Positions 49,626-60,372 of a stretch of 64,000 nt of DNA are shown here, piece by piece. The notes beneath the pieces are model-generated. The model was not told where the DNA came from. It did no database searches and was given only the letters and a program-made list of their open reading frames with translations. Numbering within the stretch: the first letter of the stretch is position 1; the number at the start of each line of letters is the position of its first letter. The stretch is from contig JBCAMK010000010.1 of assembly GCA_038503065.1 (NCBI GenBank), forward strand, positions 1,736,001 to 1,800,000. Reading direction: 5' to 3'. The translations under genes and the position numbers were made by a program. The DNA comes from Paragyromitra xinjiangensis. Lineage: Eukaryota; Ascomycota; Pezizomycetes; Pezizales; Discinaceae.

Positions 49626-50341
49626 ATCTAGGTCCTGTGTATGGGAAAACTGGAGCCAAAAATAAAACATCTAGCTGAATGATGTTAAGGGCCTTTCGTG
49701 TCGGTTTGTAATTGTAGTAAAGGTTGCAAGAAAATCACAACCAAAAAAAAAAAAGGATTTTGGAAGAGTATTTCTCACTAGTATAGTGAAGCGGCCGGAA
49801 ATAATTTGTCTTAGACCTAGAATTTATGCTTATATATCCTCGCCCATTAATATAGAATAACTAAAAATATTTCCGCCAGAATACAAACACTCGAAAGAGG
49901 CCTAGGTCGGCCCTTGCTCTAGTCAGCTTTGGCTCCCAACACAATTGGCGAAGCTTAGAAGATCGTGGACCAAGGTATGCTAATTTCAACTAGGAGATTT
50001 ATCGTTCTCCCATCCCTACACCCCACAGTGCTATAAGATAGGCAGAGTTTATCCGGAAGTGTTTAATGGTAACTGGCCTATTTGAGAACAAGACTTAACT
50101 AAGGCTCCAAGTAAGACTCACTATATGCCACCCCCTATTAGAAACGAAAGCAAATCATCTATTCGAGAGAAGAGGAGCATGAAGTTTAACACAAAAAGGT
50201 ATCCTTTATTTCTATGCTATGTGCAGAAATAACCAGCCTATCAACGCTTATTAATAGTGTGGCAGCCACCATTTCCCCATTTCCCCAAACACGACCCGAT
50301 TATTTGAAAATAACAAAAAGGAGAAAAACAAGAAAAAACTA
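49626..50341. other. Intergenic region
   Basis: About 700 bp, A+T-rich, with a 13-14 nt poly(A) run near 49742. I found no flanking duplication around that run. No gene seen. Confidence 0.55.
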
Positions 50342-50860
50342 TCAAGCGATAGCCCTCAAGATACCACCCTTCACTGGATCCGGTACCCGCCACTGTCCAA
50401 TGGTGATATATCCCCAAGGAAAATTAATCCTCCCAGCCAATCTGGATTTGCCATGAAACACCCTGGCACAATTCCTACTAAGTTCCTTGATAGCCTCCCC
50501 AATCTCCACGCACCTCAACTTGGTCTTGAATTCTCCACACATGGCGATGGAGGCAGTGCCGTAGTCGATGAGCTGCACACATTGTGAGCCGCCCCTGTTC
50601 TCCTGAGTGCACCAATGGTGGCCATTAGCCTTGACCATTTCATTCGTCCCAAAGATGACATGATTATTGAACGGGGATTTCTCGTTGCTCTGACAAATAA
50701 ACGATTTGATATCATCTCGGGGACGGAGGAGATTCATTGAACGAAGCCATGCAGTTGCAGGAGTGGTGGTTTCTTGAGCAGTCGTTACGGTGGTATATGT
50801 CAAGAACTGGAGGGAGAACGAAAGGAGGATGAGATAGAGAGACTTCATAGTGATTGCCAT
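50342..50860 (-). CDS. Small secreted cysteine-containing protein
   Basis: Intronless, 172 residues. The N-terminus is a clear signal peptide: MKSLYLILLSFSLQFL followed by a Thr-rich segment, with likely cleavage near TTA-QE at residue 28. An alternative upstream Met adds only MAIT. The mature part (about 145 residues) contains six cysteines at 56, 84, 94, 108, 117 and 131, an even number suited to three disulfides in the secretory pathway. No membrane segment or GPI signal follows. I do not recognise a family. The size, signal peptide and cysteines match what is usually shortlisted as a candidate secreted effector, but that label is inference only. It lies in the accessory stretch beside F-box genes. 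Confidence 0.7.
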   Translation of the reverse strand: MAITMKSLYLILLSFSLQFLTYTTVTTAQETTTPATAWLRSMNLLRPRDDIKSFICQSNEKSPFNNHVIFGTNEMVKANGHHWCTQENRGGSQCVQLIDYGTASIAMCGEFKTKLRCVEIGEAIKELSRNCARVFHGKSRLAGRINFPWGYITIGQWRVPDPVKGGILRAIA

Positions 50861-51593
50861 CTTGGAGGTATGATTCGAGGAGCTGATGGAGATTGAGAAT
50901 GCTTAAGGTTGTATAGGGTTCTTCACTAGCGGCGAAGAAAAGTATTCTTTTATAGTGTTGAGCAGAAAGTAGGAGGCTGGTCAGGGAGCTAGAGCTCACT
51001 ATGGCATCGTGAGTTTCCCGCCTACTTCTCAACTCCTCTTCCGTTCTCTATAATCACTCGTAGCGATACTCACAGGACCCAAGGCTAAAGCTTGACCCTT
51101 TAAGTGACCGCAGTAAACACATGCAATGCGTACACAAACGAGTTGATTGCCTCCCTATATTAACCTACATTTATTCGTACATCACTCGAATTCACTACGC
51201 CTAATTCCTCAAGTGACCATCAAGGAATATTGAGGCGAGGAAAATTCCACACGCGTACAGCCACGCCTAATTTCAAGTTCGCCCTAACTCTAAAAAGCAG
51301 TTGCCCAACGCGAGAAGGGCCTTGAATTTATGTATATTCAACTCGATCAGGTAATATACAATAACCCTTGTGAGTTAAGTCCTTTGGTATTATAACTTTT
51401 TTATTACTTAAATAGGACAATATGCTTCATAAGTACAGATACTATAGTCTGTAAGAAAAGTCAGCTATAAACTGTGCTATGGTCACTCTTGAGGCATTTT
51501 GCCGTGAACCACTCCTCGATCCTGTTTGTAGATACTTATATCAATTAACATTGGATATGACATAATTACTAAAGGTGGTGTTACCTTTAGCAC
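50861..51593. other. Intergenic region
   Basis: About 730 bp; contains the promoter of the secreted-protein gene and the 3' end of the RidA gene. No other gene seen. Confidence 0.6.
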
Positions 51594-52078
51594 TCATTTG
51601 GGATCATAGGCTTCAACCTCAATCTCAATGTTCATAGCCTCTTCCCCGAGTTTCGTGACACCAATGAGAGTCCAGATGGGGGCATGTGTCGGGCACCACT
51701 TTTTCATAGCGCGGACCAGAATCTCCAGAACTTTCTCGTCGAGGTTGCGATGATAGGATCGGATTTTGTAGACCTGTGACCAACCTTCTCCACCAGCATC
51801 TTTGATGTTGTATTCGACATTGGCGAAGGCTCGATCAATCTCTTCTTCGAGATCTCCAGGGATGACACCAGTTTCGGTATCCCATCCACCTAGTTGTCGT
51901 ATCAACCTGTTAGGATTCTACAAGCTGCTGAAATTGGGCATGGTTTGTTGGTGAATAGATGCGTACCTTGCCCAGAACACTCGATCTTATCGCCAACCCG
52001 AACAGCCTGGCTATAGTGGAACAACCCTAAGTTCCGCACACCGACACCTGGGTAGTTATAATATGTGAGACCGGACAT
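51594..52078 (-). CDS. RidA/YjgF/YER057c/UK114 family protein
   Basis: Two exons: 52078-51967 and 51889-51594; phases agree, 135 residues, the normal size for this family. The first exon begins MSGLTYYNYPGVGVRNLGLF, with HYSQAVRVGDKIECSGQ following, a typical strand-helix start, and the junction gives CSGQGGWDTETG, a family-characteristic string. Later segments FANVEYNIKDAGGEGWSQVY and PIWTLIGVTKLGEEAMNIEIEVEAY complete the chorismate-mutase-like fold. RidA proteins hydrolyse reactive enamine/imine intermediates released by PLP enzymes; fungal paralogues of this divergent type are often found beside metabolic genes and their substrate is unknown. The usual active-site Arg of bacterial RidA is not obvious at the expected place, so catalytic function is uncertain. 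Confidence 0.85.
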
Positions 52079-52677
52079 TGCGACTGGTGAAAGCAGCTAG
52101 TGTGGGGAATACGATCCTGCTTGACTTCTCGTGATTGTTTGAGAAGATAAAGGATCCCTTCAAGTAGGCAATGACACTTGTATTTATATAAATTCCGAAG
52201 AGCTAGCTAGACAGTTTTCTGAGGTCAGACAGCTTTACTTAACTCCTGAATCAGGGATTTAGTGATCGTTAGATTTATTCAGCAGTAAACATAGCGGCCC
52301 TATTGCATACGGGGGTGATCCCCGCCTCGTATAACAAACTCACGAAACCATTCCGCCGGAATCACCTAGAACCATGAATTCTCGGTACCATACTTTAATA
52401 AACCCCGATGCTCCCAGCTGCAATGTCACACAGGAAAAACTTCACGGTGTCAATACCGTAGATCAACTCAGCATCTAAAGATCAGCATGCCAAAAGCACT
52501 AAGATAATAGAGTTGCAAGTCGGACTTCGGAGAAACCTAGCCATTGAAATCATTACTGGGGGTCGGGGCGCAAAGGCGAGATAGCGGAGTTATCCGCTGT
52601 GTGGTCGCCATACGCGGATGATGTGAGATAGCTACAAGTATGTACTCAGGTCAAAGTGCGAAGATGGTACTAAAGAG
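52079..52677. other. Intergenic region upstream of the RidA gene
   Basis: About 600 bp. No gene or repeat recognised. Confidence 0.55.
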
Positions 52678-53106
52678 CTATCTGCCATAAGACCACGTGA
52701 GACATGCATAACCCGACCCGAGTAATCCTTTCAGCTTATTCCACCCCACAATCCCTCGCACCAAACCGTACAACCCATCGAAATCGATCGCCCTCGGTTG
52801 TAGCCCATGAGTGTAGTCTGCGTGCCATACTCCTAATTTAAAAATGACCAAGAATCCCTCTACATAGAGTTCATAAACTATCACCCGTGAAACTTCTCCA
52901 GCACCACCGCCAATTCTACAAAAGTACCATTTGAATTCCTCCACTATAAACCTCTTCCCCTGGCATAAACACACTCGACCAAACACTTTCCTATATAGGC
53001 TCCGGCATATACTTATAGCTTGTCCATAATGTCGGAAAACGGAAAACTCCAGCATGTCATACATTAGCGAGAGGTTGGCTAGGCTCAGTAGCATTTGCCA
53101 AGCCAT
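52678..53106 (-). CDS. Unrecognised ORF, 142 codons
   Basis: The frame runs from an ATG at 53106 to a stop at 52678. The product (starting MAWQMLLSLANLSLMYDML, ending YACLTWSYGR) is rich in aromatic residues and Gly, has scattered cysteines, and lacks a recognisable domain or convincing signal peptide. The ATG is about 30 bp from a foldback element, so its promoter would overlap that element. It may be a lineage-specific gene, a remnant of a longer gene, or chance. Confidence 0.3.
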   Translation of the reverse strand: MAWQMLLSLANLSLMYDMLEFSVFRHYGQAISICRSLYRKVFGRVCLCQGKRFIVEEFKWYFCRIGGGAGEVSRVIVYELYVEGFLVIFKLGVWHADYTHGLQPRAIDFDGLYGLVRGIVGWNKLKGLLGSGYACLTWSYGR

Positions 53107-53136
53107 GCCAAGAGTTATAATTACACGTAGGTAAAG

Positions 53137-53347
53137 TACCGTATTATCTCGGGAATAGGAAACTGGCCTGGACTAGGCTAGACTGAAATACTCTAACTAA
53201 AATTACTCTATCAGGAAAGTAAATTGTTGACTGGGCAGCGGTTTCTGGTGCTTAGCAGCCACTTTTAACACTTTCCTGAGCCTTTTGGAGGGTCGATTTA
53301 GAAGTGCCTAGTCCAGGCCAGTTTCCTATTCCCGAGATAATACGGTA
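53137..53347. mobile_element. MITE-like foldback element with perfect 40-bp terminal inverted repeats and TA flanks
   Basis: Positions 53139-53178 (starting CCGTATTATCTC) and 53306-53345 (ending GAGATAATACGG) are exact reverse complements over 40 bp. The 207-bp unit is flanked on both sides by TA, the target duplication of Tc1/mariner-type transposons. A second, inner inverted pair (TCAGGAAAGT and ACTTTCCTGA) lengthens the hairpin. There is no coding capacity, so it would depend on a transposase encoded elsewhere. The perfect repeats suggest recent insertion. Confidence 0.85.
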
Positions 53348-53631
53348 ATCAACTATAGGATTCACCATAGAAACACCTTCAAAGTATCCGTAAAGAATCT
53401 ACATGTATAGCATCAAAGGGTAAGTATAGTCAGTACCATGTTAGTGCTATGCCCTGGGAAATATCGGGCTCTCTTACATGTGGTCTCGTGTTCATTGCTC
53501 AGACTTCCTCTGATGTTTGGTACTTAAAATCTAGACCGCGTATCCCACCGAAAAGCCTAAGAATAAGACCAAGGTTTTTTGGTAAATACAACTAAAATTC
53601 CAATTTATTTCTGAGTTTTCCAACAATACGG

Positions 53632-53745
53632 TAGTCTCGCAATCAACGTTCTTTTACTAAATAAGAAGTTTTGGTTGTTGCAGGGAACAGTCAATCGATG
53701 GCGAATAAATTGACTGATCACATGACAAGTCAGGTTGCGAGACTA
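53632..53745. mobile_element. Second, smaller TA-flanked foldback sequence
   Basis: GTCTCGCAA (53634-53642) and TTGCGAGAC (53735-53743) are inverted and each is flanked outside by TA. An inner inverted pair CAGTCAAT and ATTGACTG lies between them. The 110-bp unit could form a long interrupted hairpin. Repeats are short and imperfect beyond nine bases, so it may be an old MITE or chance. Confidence 0.45.
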
Positions 53746-54044
53746 ACAATACAATCTCATAATTTCCCCCCTTATTTTGCTAATGTACATGTAGTACTCG
53801 AATGGTCCTGTCCGAAATAACACGAGAGGGTAACGTGTGGGCTACATATACCCAAGATCATACAAGTAGCACCGAGACGACATGCTCGTGTCCCCACTAA
53901 AAACCCTTTTGAAGTCCTAACCACACTTCTTCTTCCCTTCTGACTTTCCTACATCTAAACACTATATTTCTGCTCTTCCCTCCCTTTCATCTTTCAGACA
54001 TCGAAAGGGCCCCGTTTGTTGCTTAGATATATCCCCATTATCTA

Positions 54045-54905
54045 ATGCCTCCTCCCTTCTTCCTCGAGTACACCTCCATCGCCCCGGGTAAGACACCAGC
54101 AATCTCCGTCACCCAGGATGCCAACGGCCTCAGAATTAGAAGTGCTGCAGGACAGAACTTCTGGGACACAGCGCAAGCCACTTTAGGAGACTTCCAAGAT
54201 CTACTCCGAATGGCCGCCACTCTTCATGTTCGTCTCGATATGAAAACTAGGGATCACTGCCGCACCTACTGCACCGTCAGATCGCCTGACGCCCTCCTCA
54301 AATATATGTATAAGTTCTACTGCGGGGTGGGTGAGTGGGTGGCAACCGAGACGCCAGGTCCTGGCATCAAAACCCTTCAAGTACTTCCTGAAGACTTCTA
54401 CGGGAGGAGAGCGGCTCCTATCGATTTGGCTAGATTTTGGGGCCTAAACGGACTGCTGAGACATACTTGGTACACTTCTCACAGCATTTCTTGTCACAGC
54501 AAGCATTACGACATCTTCATAAACATCATCCCGGCAGGTACCAATACCATGGATCCATATAAACTGATCGATTTGTGTGGATTCAAAAGAATTACACATT
54601 TGCAAGTCTGCGCAGATGCCAAGGTTGCAACTTTGTTCCAAGTATTAATAGGGCTTGACAGAAGCACGAAGCTGGATAGCCTTGCGCATTGTCTGGCTAA
54701 AATCTATAAGCCTAATAGGGCAGGGGAAGACGTCACTTTAGGGAAGGAATATTTATTCGAAGATGCTGTGAGGAGCGGGGTTACTATGGAAGAAACAGGA
54801 TGGTTTGTATCAGAAGAATGTTGTGCTCTTATCTCGAGCAAGCGTTCGCTATTATCATCTAAATTCCGTCATACCTTTATGTTTGAGGAGATCATTGAGA
54901 TGTGA
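54045..54905 (+). CDS. Unrecognised 286-residue protein
   Basis: Intronless frame from ATG 54045 to the stop at 54905, preceded by a CT-rich leader (about 53930-54000), which supports expression. The product starts MPPPFFLEYTSIAPGKTP, has no signal peptide or membrane helix, and shows an alternating globular composition (VLIGLDRSTKLDSLAHCLAK, LFEDAVRSGVTMEETGWFV). I do not recognise a domain. Its composition resembles the small lineage-specific proteins often found among F-box genes in such fungi. TACATGTA occurs 259 bp upstream (53786) and 23 bp after the stop (54928). Confidence 0.6.
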   Translation: MPPPFFLEYTSIAPGKTPAISVTQDANGLRIRSAAGQNFWDTAQATLGDFQDLLRMAATLHVRLDMKTRDHCRTYCTVRSPDALLKYMYKFYCGVGEWVATETPGPGIKTLQVLPEDFYGRRAAPIDLARFWGLNGLLRHTWYTSHSISCHSKHYDIFINIIPAGTNTMDPYKLIDLCGFKRITHLQVCADAKVATLFQVLIGLDRSTKLDSLAHCLAKIYKPNRAGEDVTLGKEYLFEDAVRSGVTMEETGWFVSEECCALISSKRSLLSSKFRHTFMFEEIIEM

Positions 54906-57737
54906 TCGGTAAGCGGCGGAAATTCAATACATGTAGTTATATCATGGCACATAGAACTAAAAAAACGATAGAGATGCTATTAGCATACTATGATGGTTTG
55001 CAGAAGTAGAGTATGTATGAACAACTGAATCGACTTTGATCCAGATAGCCTTCTCCCTACTGCGTGTTTCTGATGAAATAATAAGATAATTCCCTAGGTA
55101 TATGTGCGAGTGATTATCCATGATTTAACTAGGCTAGTAATCACGTAGTGGTTAAAACACCTCAAAAACACCATCCCCAAGGCCCCTAAAACCCTCCTTT
55201 AACTGAACCATGTTTGTATATGTGCTCGTCACCAAAAAACAAACACAATCAGGTACTCCCCATTATATTCGTTACGTGGAAACGATACCACCGAGCTCTC
55301 ATAAGAGTAGAGTCAGTGCTCGAGCTCGGAGAACAGTTTCAGATTTAGTTCCAGAGCTCAGAAGCCGCTCGATAGCAAAGTTAATGCTGGCACTTAACAT
55401 TTATCTTTCGTAGCAGCTTTTGCAATCGCTATATGGCTATTGTTAAAGACATAGATTGACCGGGGGTTGAATTTTACGACTAGAAATCGAGTACCTGTCC
55501 AAGGTGACATCCCAATTATTTTTTTTGAAAACGACTACTCTAGCCAACGAGCCTATGGAGAGCCTCGAGCGCCTCCCGCAGGAAGAAAAAACCCAAGCCT
55601 AGACTGCTACAAGAGGAACCTGGGCCCTAAGGAATTCTTACGGGCGCCTTGCTACGGAATTATGAGATGAGACTAATGATTCTTGGTTATATGAGTAGCT
55701 GGTACTTCTCGCAGACATCAGAGGTACTTTATATGAGAAAAGACGAGCAGAGCCAGGCTGCTTTTATATGCTAGATCCCCTAACTAGATTCAACTTAAAT
55801 CCTAAAATGACCTGCAGCTGAAACACAGATGACAAAGCGTAGCTAAACCACTATCTCGCTAAAGAAACCAAAGAGAAAAACATCTTTAGCTGAGAACCGC
55901 CCTCCCCCTGAATGATTTCCCAGTAATGTCTTAAAGTTGGGCTCAAACGACATAGGCCATAAGACCTCCGAAACTAAAAATGACACCAAAAAACCTGCGG
56001 TTAAAATATATTCAGAACACATTATGGTGGGAAATATCCAAAACTAACCACTGATCCTACTATTGTTCATTAAATCTCATGTCCTCTCGATTGTAATGCA
56101 AGCGAAAAAACAAGCCCATACTAGGAACTTTGCTGGCGTGCGTTACGCAAGTCTCCGGTAACGAGTATTCAAAATATCCTAAAACTCGACCTTTTCAAAC
56201 GCCGGACTAGAGAACTATTAAACTCCGTTTAAGACAAAACAGCCGGAGAGGGTGACTTGCTATATATCCTCCACTCTACAAACACCCTAGGATAACCTTC
56301 ACTTCGTTCGTAGACATAAGAAATACGCCACCGGCTTAACCCTTAAACGACAACCAATGAACCCTAAGCACCCAGCCTCAGATCGGATATCTTATGCTAG
56401 AAATGACAGAAGTATAAAAGGACTTCAATTCGGTGCGTGCGACTGAATCTTTAGAAGGTATCATCCGCGAGGACGATAACGAGCAAGGATGATCTTTCGG
56501 CTAACAGCCTCACTGTCTAGATAGAACTGCAGTAAGCCAGGTGTCAATAAGCATTTATAGAGGGGAATCATACGAAATTTTCTCTACCGCTCTTAGAAAT
56601 AAGCTCTGGGATTTAATGTATCAACCATGTCGAGGCGAAAACGAGCTAGCACAGTGTTAGGTTGACTGAATAAATATATAGGTAGTAAGACCGAAATAGC
56701 ACAGAAAATTAACCTCTGTATGGAAGTGATGAATATTCATTTGAAGTTGGATGGAACCACAGAGATGAAAGATGGTGAGACGAACGGACGTTGACATGCA
56801 GAAGTCAACAGTCTTATGTAGCCCACTAGCGCAGCCCTCAACCCTCACTCCCGCAAACGATGAGCAAACTCTAACCAATCAGTACGAATTTATGCAGGTA
56901 AAATAGTGAAGCACAAAACATCCATAAAAAACTAGAAGACTCTTTAGTTTGCAATTCACCAGTTTACACCCAACCCAATAAATCTATGAGTGATACTTCA
57001 TGATTCACCAGCACTCCTAAACCACTGCATTCCATAGCACGAAATAAGTCGCAAGCTAAAATTGCTAAACATAACAAGTGACTTTCTCGTCCCCATCTTG
57101 TACTGCTGCGCGCGAGGGGCTAGGCACAAGACTACTTTTACACCCATTACCCATCCCTCCCTAACAGTCCCTCCCTCTAGAATTTCACCTAGCTGCAAAC
57201 AAACCATACAACCCCTGTCCCACCACTCACTCCTCAGATTTTATCAATATACTTGTATAATCTACCAACCCTACAAAAAATGCAAAAAGCCAATAAAAAT
57301 AAAATGGAGAGAACCCCCCCAAACTATATGGCTTATGCAATGCAATGCTCATACACACACACACACATATATCCTGTCCGTCTTCAGAAAACAAAAGAGA
57401 GTACGTGAACTGTAAGAATAGAAACGGACAGCAGAACACTATAATTATGATCAACTGAATAAGTAAACCCACACCAGCAGAAGAAAAAAAGGAAGAAGTT
57501 GTTAGTTACCCAAGAAAGAAGCTCAAGCAAAACGCGGGAAACCGAGAATAAAAATAAAGTATTTCTCGAAATAAAGGGGAAAAAATGACAACCCATGCAA
57601 ATACAACACGAAAAAAACACGGAATCCACACATTAGTATCTATTCATTCTCATCTCATCTCAACACATGACACAAGGCATCTCTTATCTTTACCGCCAAA
57701 AAAAAAGAACATACATGACCACCCCGAGTGCTCACAA
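54906..57737. other. Gene-poor region before the striatin gene
   Basis: About 2.8 kb, A+T-rich, without a supportable gene; ORFs are short and lack domain character. A CA microsatellite sits at about 57352-57367. The right end contains the 3' UTR of the striatin gene. Confidence 0.55.
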
Positions 57738-59572
57738 CTACCTAGCAAGCACTTTTACCACACCATCACCACCTCCAGATACAACCCATCTCCCATCTGC
57801 GCTCCATGCAACCGCGCAAACACCCTCTCCGGTCATCAGCCTATGACTTGTAATCTCCTGTGTACACGTCCTTTTCTCCATACTCCAGAACCTCAAACTG
57901 GCGTCGTGGCCTGCCGAAACGAGCTCGCGTCCATCAGGTGAAAGAGAAAGGGAGGAGATAGCGGCGGGGTGCGCAAGCATGGTGTACGTGCACTGGCCTG
58001 CTCCTCCAGAACCCGATAAGCCACTGCATTACTGTGAAGTGCAAGGTGCAAGGGGTTCCGGCGTGCGGGGGAGATGAGAGATATGAAGACTTACCGCTAT
58101 TTGCGTCGAAAATTCGGACATACTGGTCCTCATGACCTGTAATCACCATACCTGCCACGCCTCCCCTCGGACCAGTCGCACCAGGAATTAACGCCTCTTC
58201 TTCCTTCCCACTGTCGTTGCCACTATCGAGGCTTATAGTTGAGGCGACGACCGAGTTCACACCTGTGGCGGGGGTGCCGTCGTAGGTTTCGTGGCTCATC
58301 ATGCTGACGATCTCTTCACCAGATGCAGTATCGTAGATGATGACTGCAGCGTCGTTGTAAGAGACAATGAATGACTCCCCGGAAGAGGACATGGGTGTGA
58401 TGCAAGTCGGGCTCGCTGTGATTCCCGGCCTTGCTATGGTCGAGATGAGGGAGTAGCTGAACTGAGCATTCGAGGAAGAGATGCTCCTAACACTTCCCCG
58501 GCGACTTCCCGGCTCTGACGAAGATCCTCTTGACGATGGCGGTGGGGTAACGCTCCAGATCTTAACTGTCCCATCACAAGACCCGGAAGCTAGGAGAATC
58601 CTTTCTTCCGTGGAACCGGACATAGCGGATGACGATGGTAGCACACAGACCGCCCATACGGCGTCCGTATGTCCAACGAGGGTAGCCTTGGGAGCAACCT
58701 GCTTAGCTTCCCATACCCGGACCGTTGCATCTTGGCCACCGGAGAATATCCATCCGTCTTCACCACCATCAAATTCCCCGCCACCAATCGGCGGACAGGC
58801 GGCCAAACAAGTAACCCTTCCAGTGTGTCCCCGATGTGTAAAGTGACTTTGTATATCCATATCCGAAACCCCCATCGACAACCCATAGCTCCCGGGGATG
58901 TACCACCTTTTCAGCACGCCGTCATCACCAGCCGTACAGATCTCTGGCTCATTCGCTGTCCCCCCCCCTGTGAAAGTGACTGCCCGAACTACATCCAAAT
59001 GACCCCTCAAGGCGAATTTGACCTTAAAGCTCCCTCCGTCTGAGTTCGCCGTCGATCCAGGGTACTCATTGCGGTGCCTTATTGAAAGTTTCTTCTTGTT
59101 GATGCTATTTGTAGGCTTTCCCGAGTGATGGTTTGATGATTCATATTCGTCCGATATGTTATTAGAAGCAGATATAGGATCGGCATCCACACCGCCAACT
59201 CTAGTCGTTTCATCGAAATCCCAGGCATCGCCGGGATCATTCGAAACTGAGGAAGGCGAGGTCTCGTTTAAGGACGCAGTGAATGGATTTGTGTCGGGGT
59301 TCCCATACTCCGAATTAGAGAATGCGTTGTTGGGTGACTTCTCAGTCGACTGCTCTCGCGACATTGGCTCAGGTATGGCAACTTGTGGCTGGGGCAGCTG
59401 CTGCTCCGGGTGGTACTGCGGCTGTTCATTCCGCATTTCGTGGGATTGCGGATGTGCGTGTGCGTGTGAACCAGCGCGAGAGCGGGGGAGCGGTTGGGAG
59501 GCATGGTTCACTGGGGGGTGGGGTAGTTGATGATTAGGAGCTTGCGAAGGCTGCTGGAATTGCGGGTGGGGT

Positions 59573-59604
<32 letters not shown>

Positions 59605-60372
59605 GAGTTGTTGTTGCTGAAGGTGTTGCTGTTGTAGTTGCTGTTGCTGTTGCTGGTGTTGTTGCAGTATTGACTCAAGGTTGAGGCTTGACTGCTGCTG
59701 CGGGGGTGGGTGACTCGGGGGTGTCAGTAGATAGGTGATCTCCTGCAAACACTTCTCCAGATACCCTCGACTCTTGTTCCTAGCAGCTTCAGCTCTATGA
59801 AGCGCTGACGAGTCCGCAAGAATGTGCAGATTTATCGGATGCCCGGATTGCGGTGCTGTCGATCCACAACTCAGTCAGCATTTTCATCCAAGTCCATCTA
59901 CTCACCTACCCCTTCCCCATGCTTTTATCCAAGGGCACAACCTACACTTGACAAGCACCGAATTCCCCTCCGAACCCTGTACCTTTCCTCCTTCCACGCC
60001 TTCCCCCTTCTTCTTCAGCGCAATCTCCAGCATCTTAATCCTCGTCATCAGTCCCTGCTGCAGCCTCTTCGCCGCTCTGTTCTCACCCTCCAGCTTCGCA
60101 ATCCTCGCCTTCATCTCTGCGCGCTCAATCTCCCACGAATTGCGGTCCCGCTCATGTTTATGCCACTCTGTCTGTAAGAAGCGCATCACACCTAACCCAT
60201 CCAATTAGCCCTCTTCCCTCTCATCCAGTATCGAGAATAAGGCACCTTGAAGCGTATACTCCGTCCCAACAGCCTGCGACCCATTTCCGCTATTCTGGCT
60301 GCCTGTATTTCCCTGCCCGCCATTACTTCCATCGTGGGACCCAGCGTTCGCGGAGGGCGACTGCCAAGCCAT
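57738..60372 (-). CDS. pro11: Striatin homologue (PRO11), STRIPAK subunit
   Basis: Striatin is the B'''-type PP2A regulatory and scaffolding subunit of the STRIPAK complex, needed for cell fusion and fruiting-body development in filamentous fungi. Exon 1 is 60372-60246 ([19 protein letters not shown]...). Exon 2 starts at 60191 with [20 protein letters not shown] and [18 protein letters not shown], the conserved caveolin-binding/coiled-coil region. A long exon ends at 58095 and the last is 57997-57738; that junction reads [20 protein letters not shown]. The exon 2/3 junction is uncertain: exon 2 should end near 59980-60000 and exon 3 resume near 59820-59860 with [21 protein letters not shown] Gln-rich tract follows, then WD40 blades ([50 protein letters not shown]). 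Confidence 0.92.
59571..59675 (-). repeat. Polyglutamine-encoding tract in the striatin gene
   Basis: CAG/CAA-type repeats on the coding strand encode a long Gln run broken by Leu and His. A length-variable region is likely. Confidence 0.85.

Noticed and set aside
49735..49765. Poly(A) run as a second retroposition site
   Set aside because: No direct repeats flank the run, unlike the fragment at 43075-43188.
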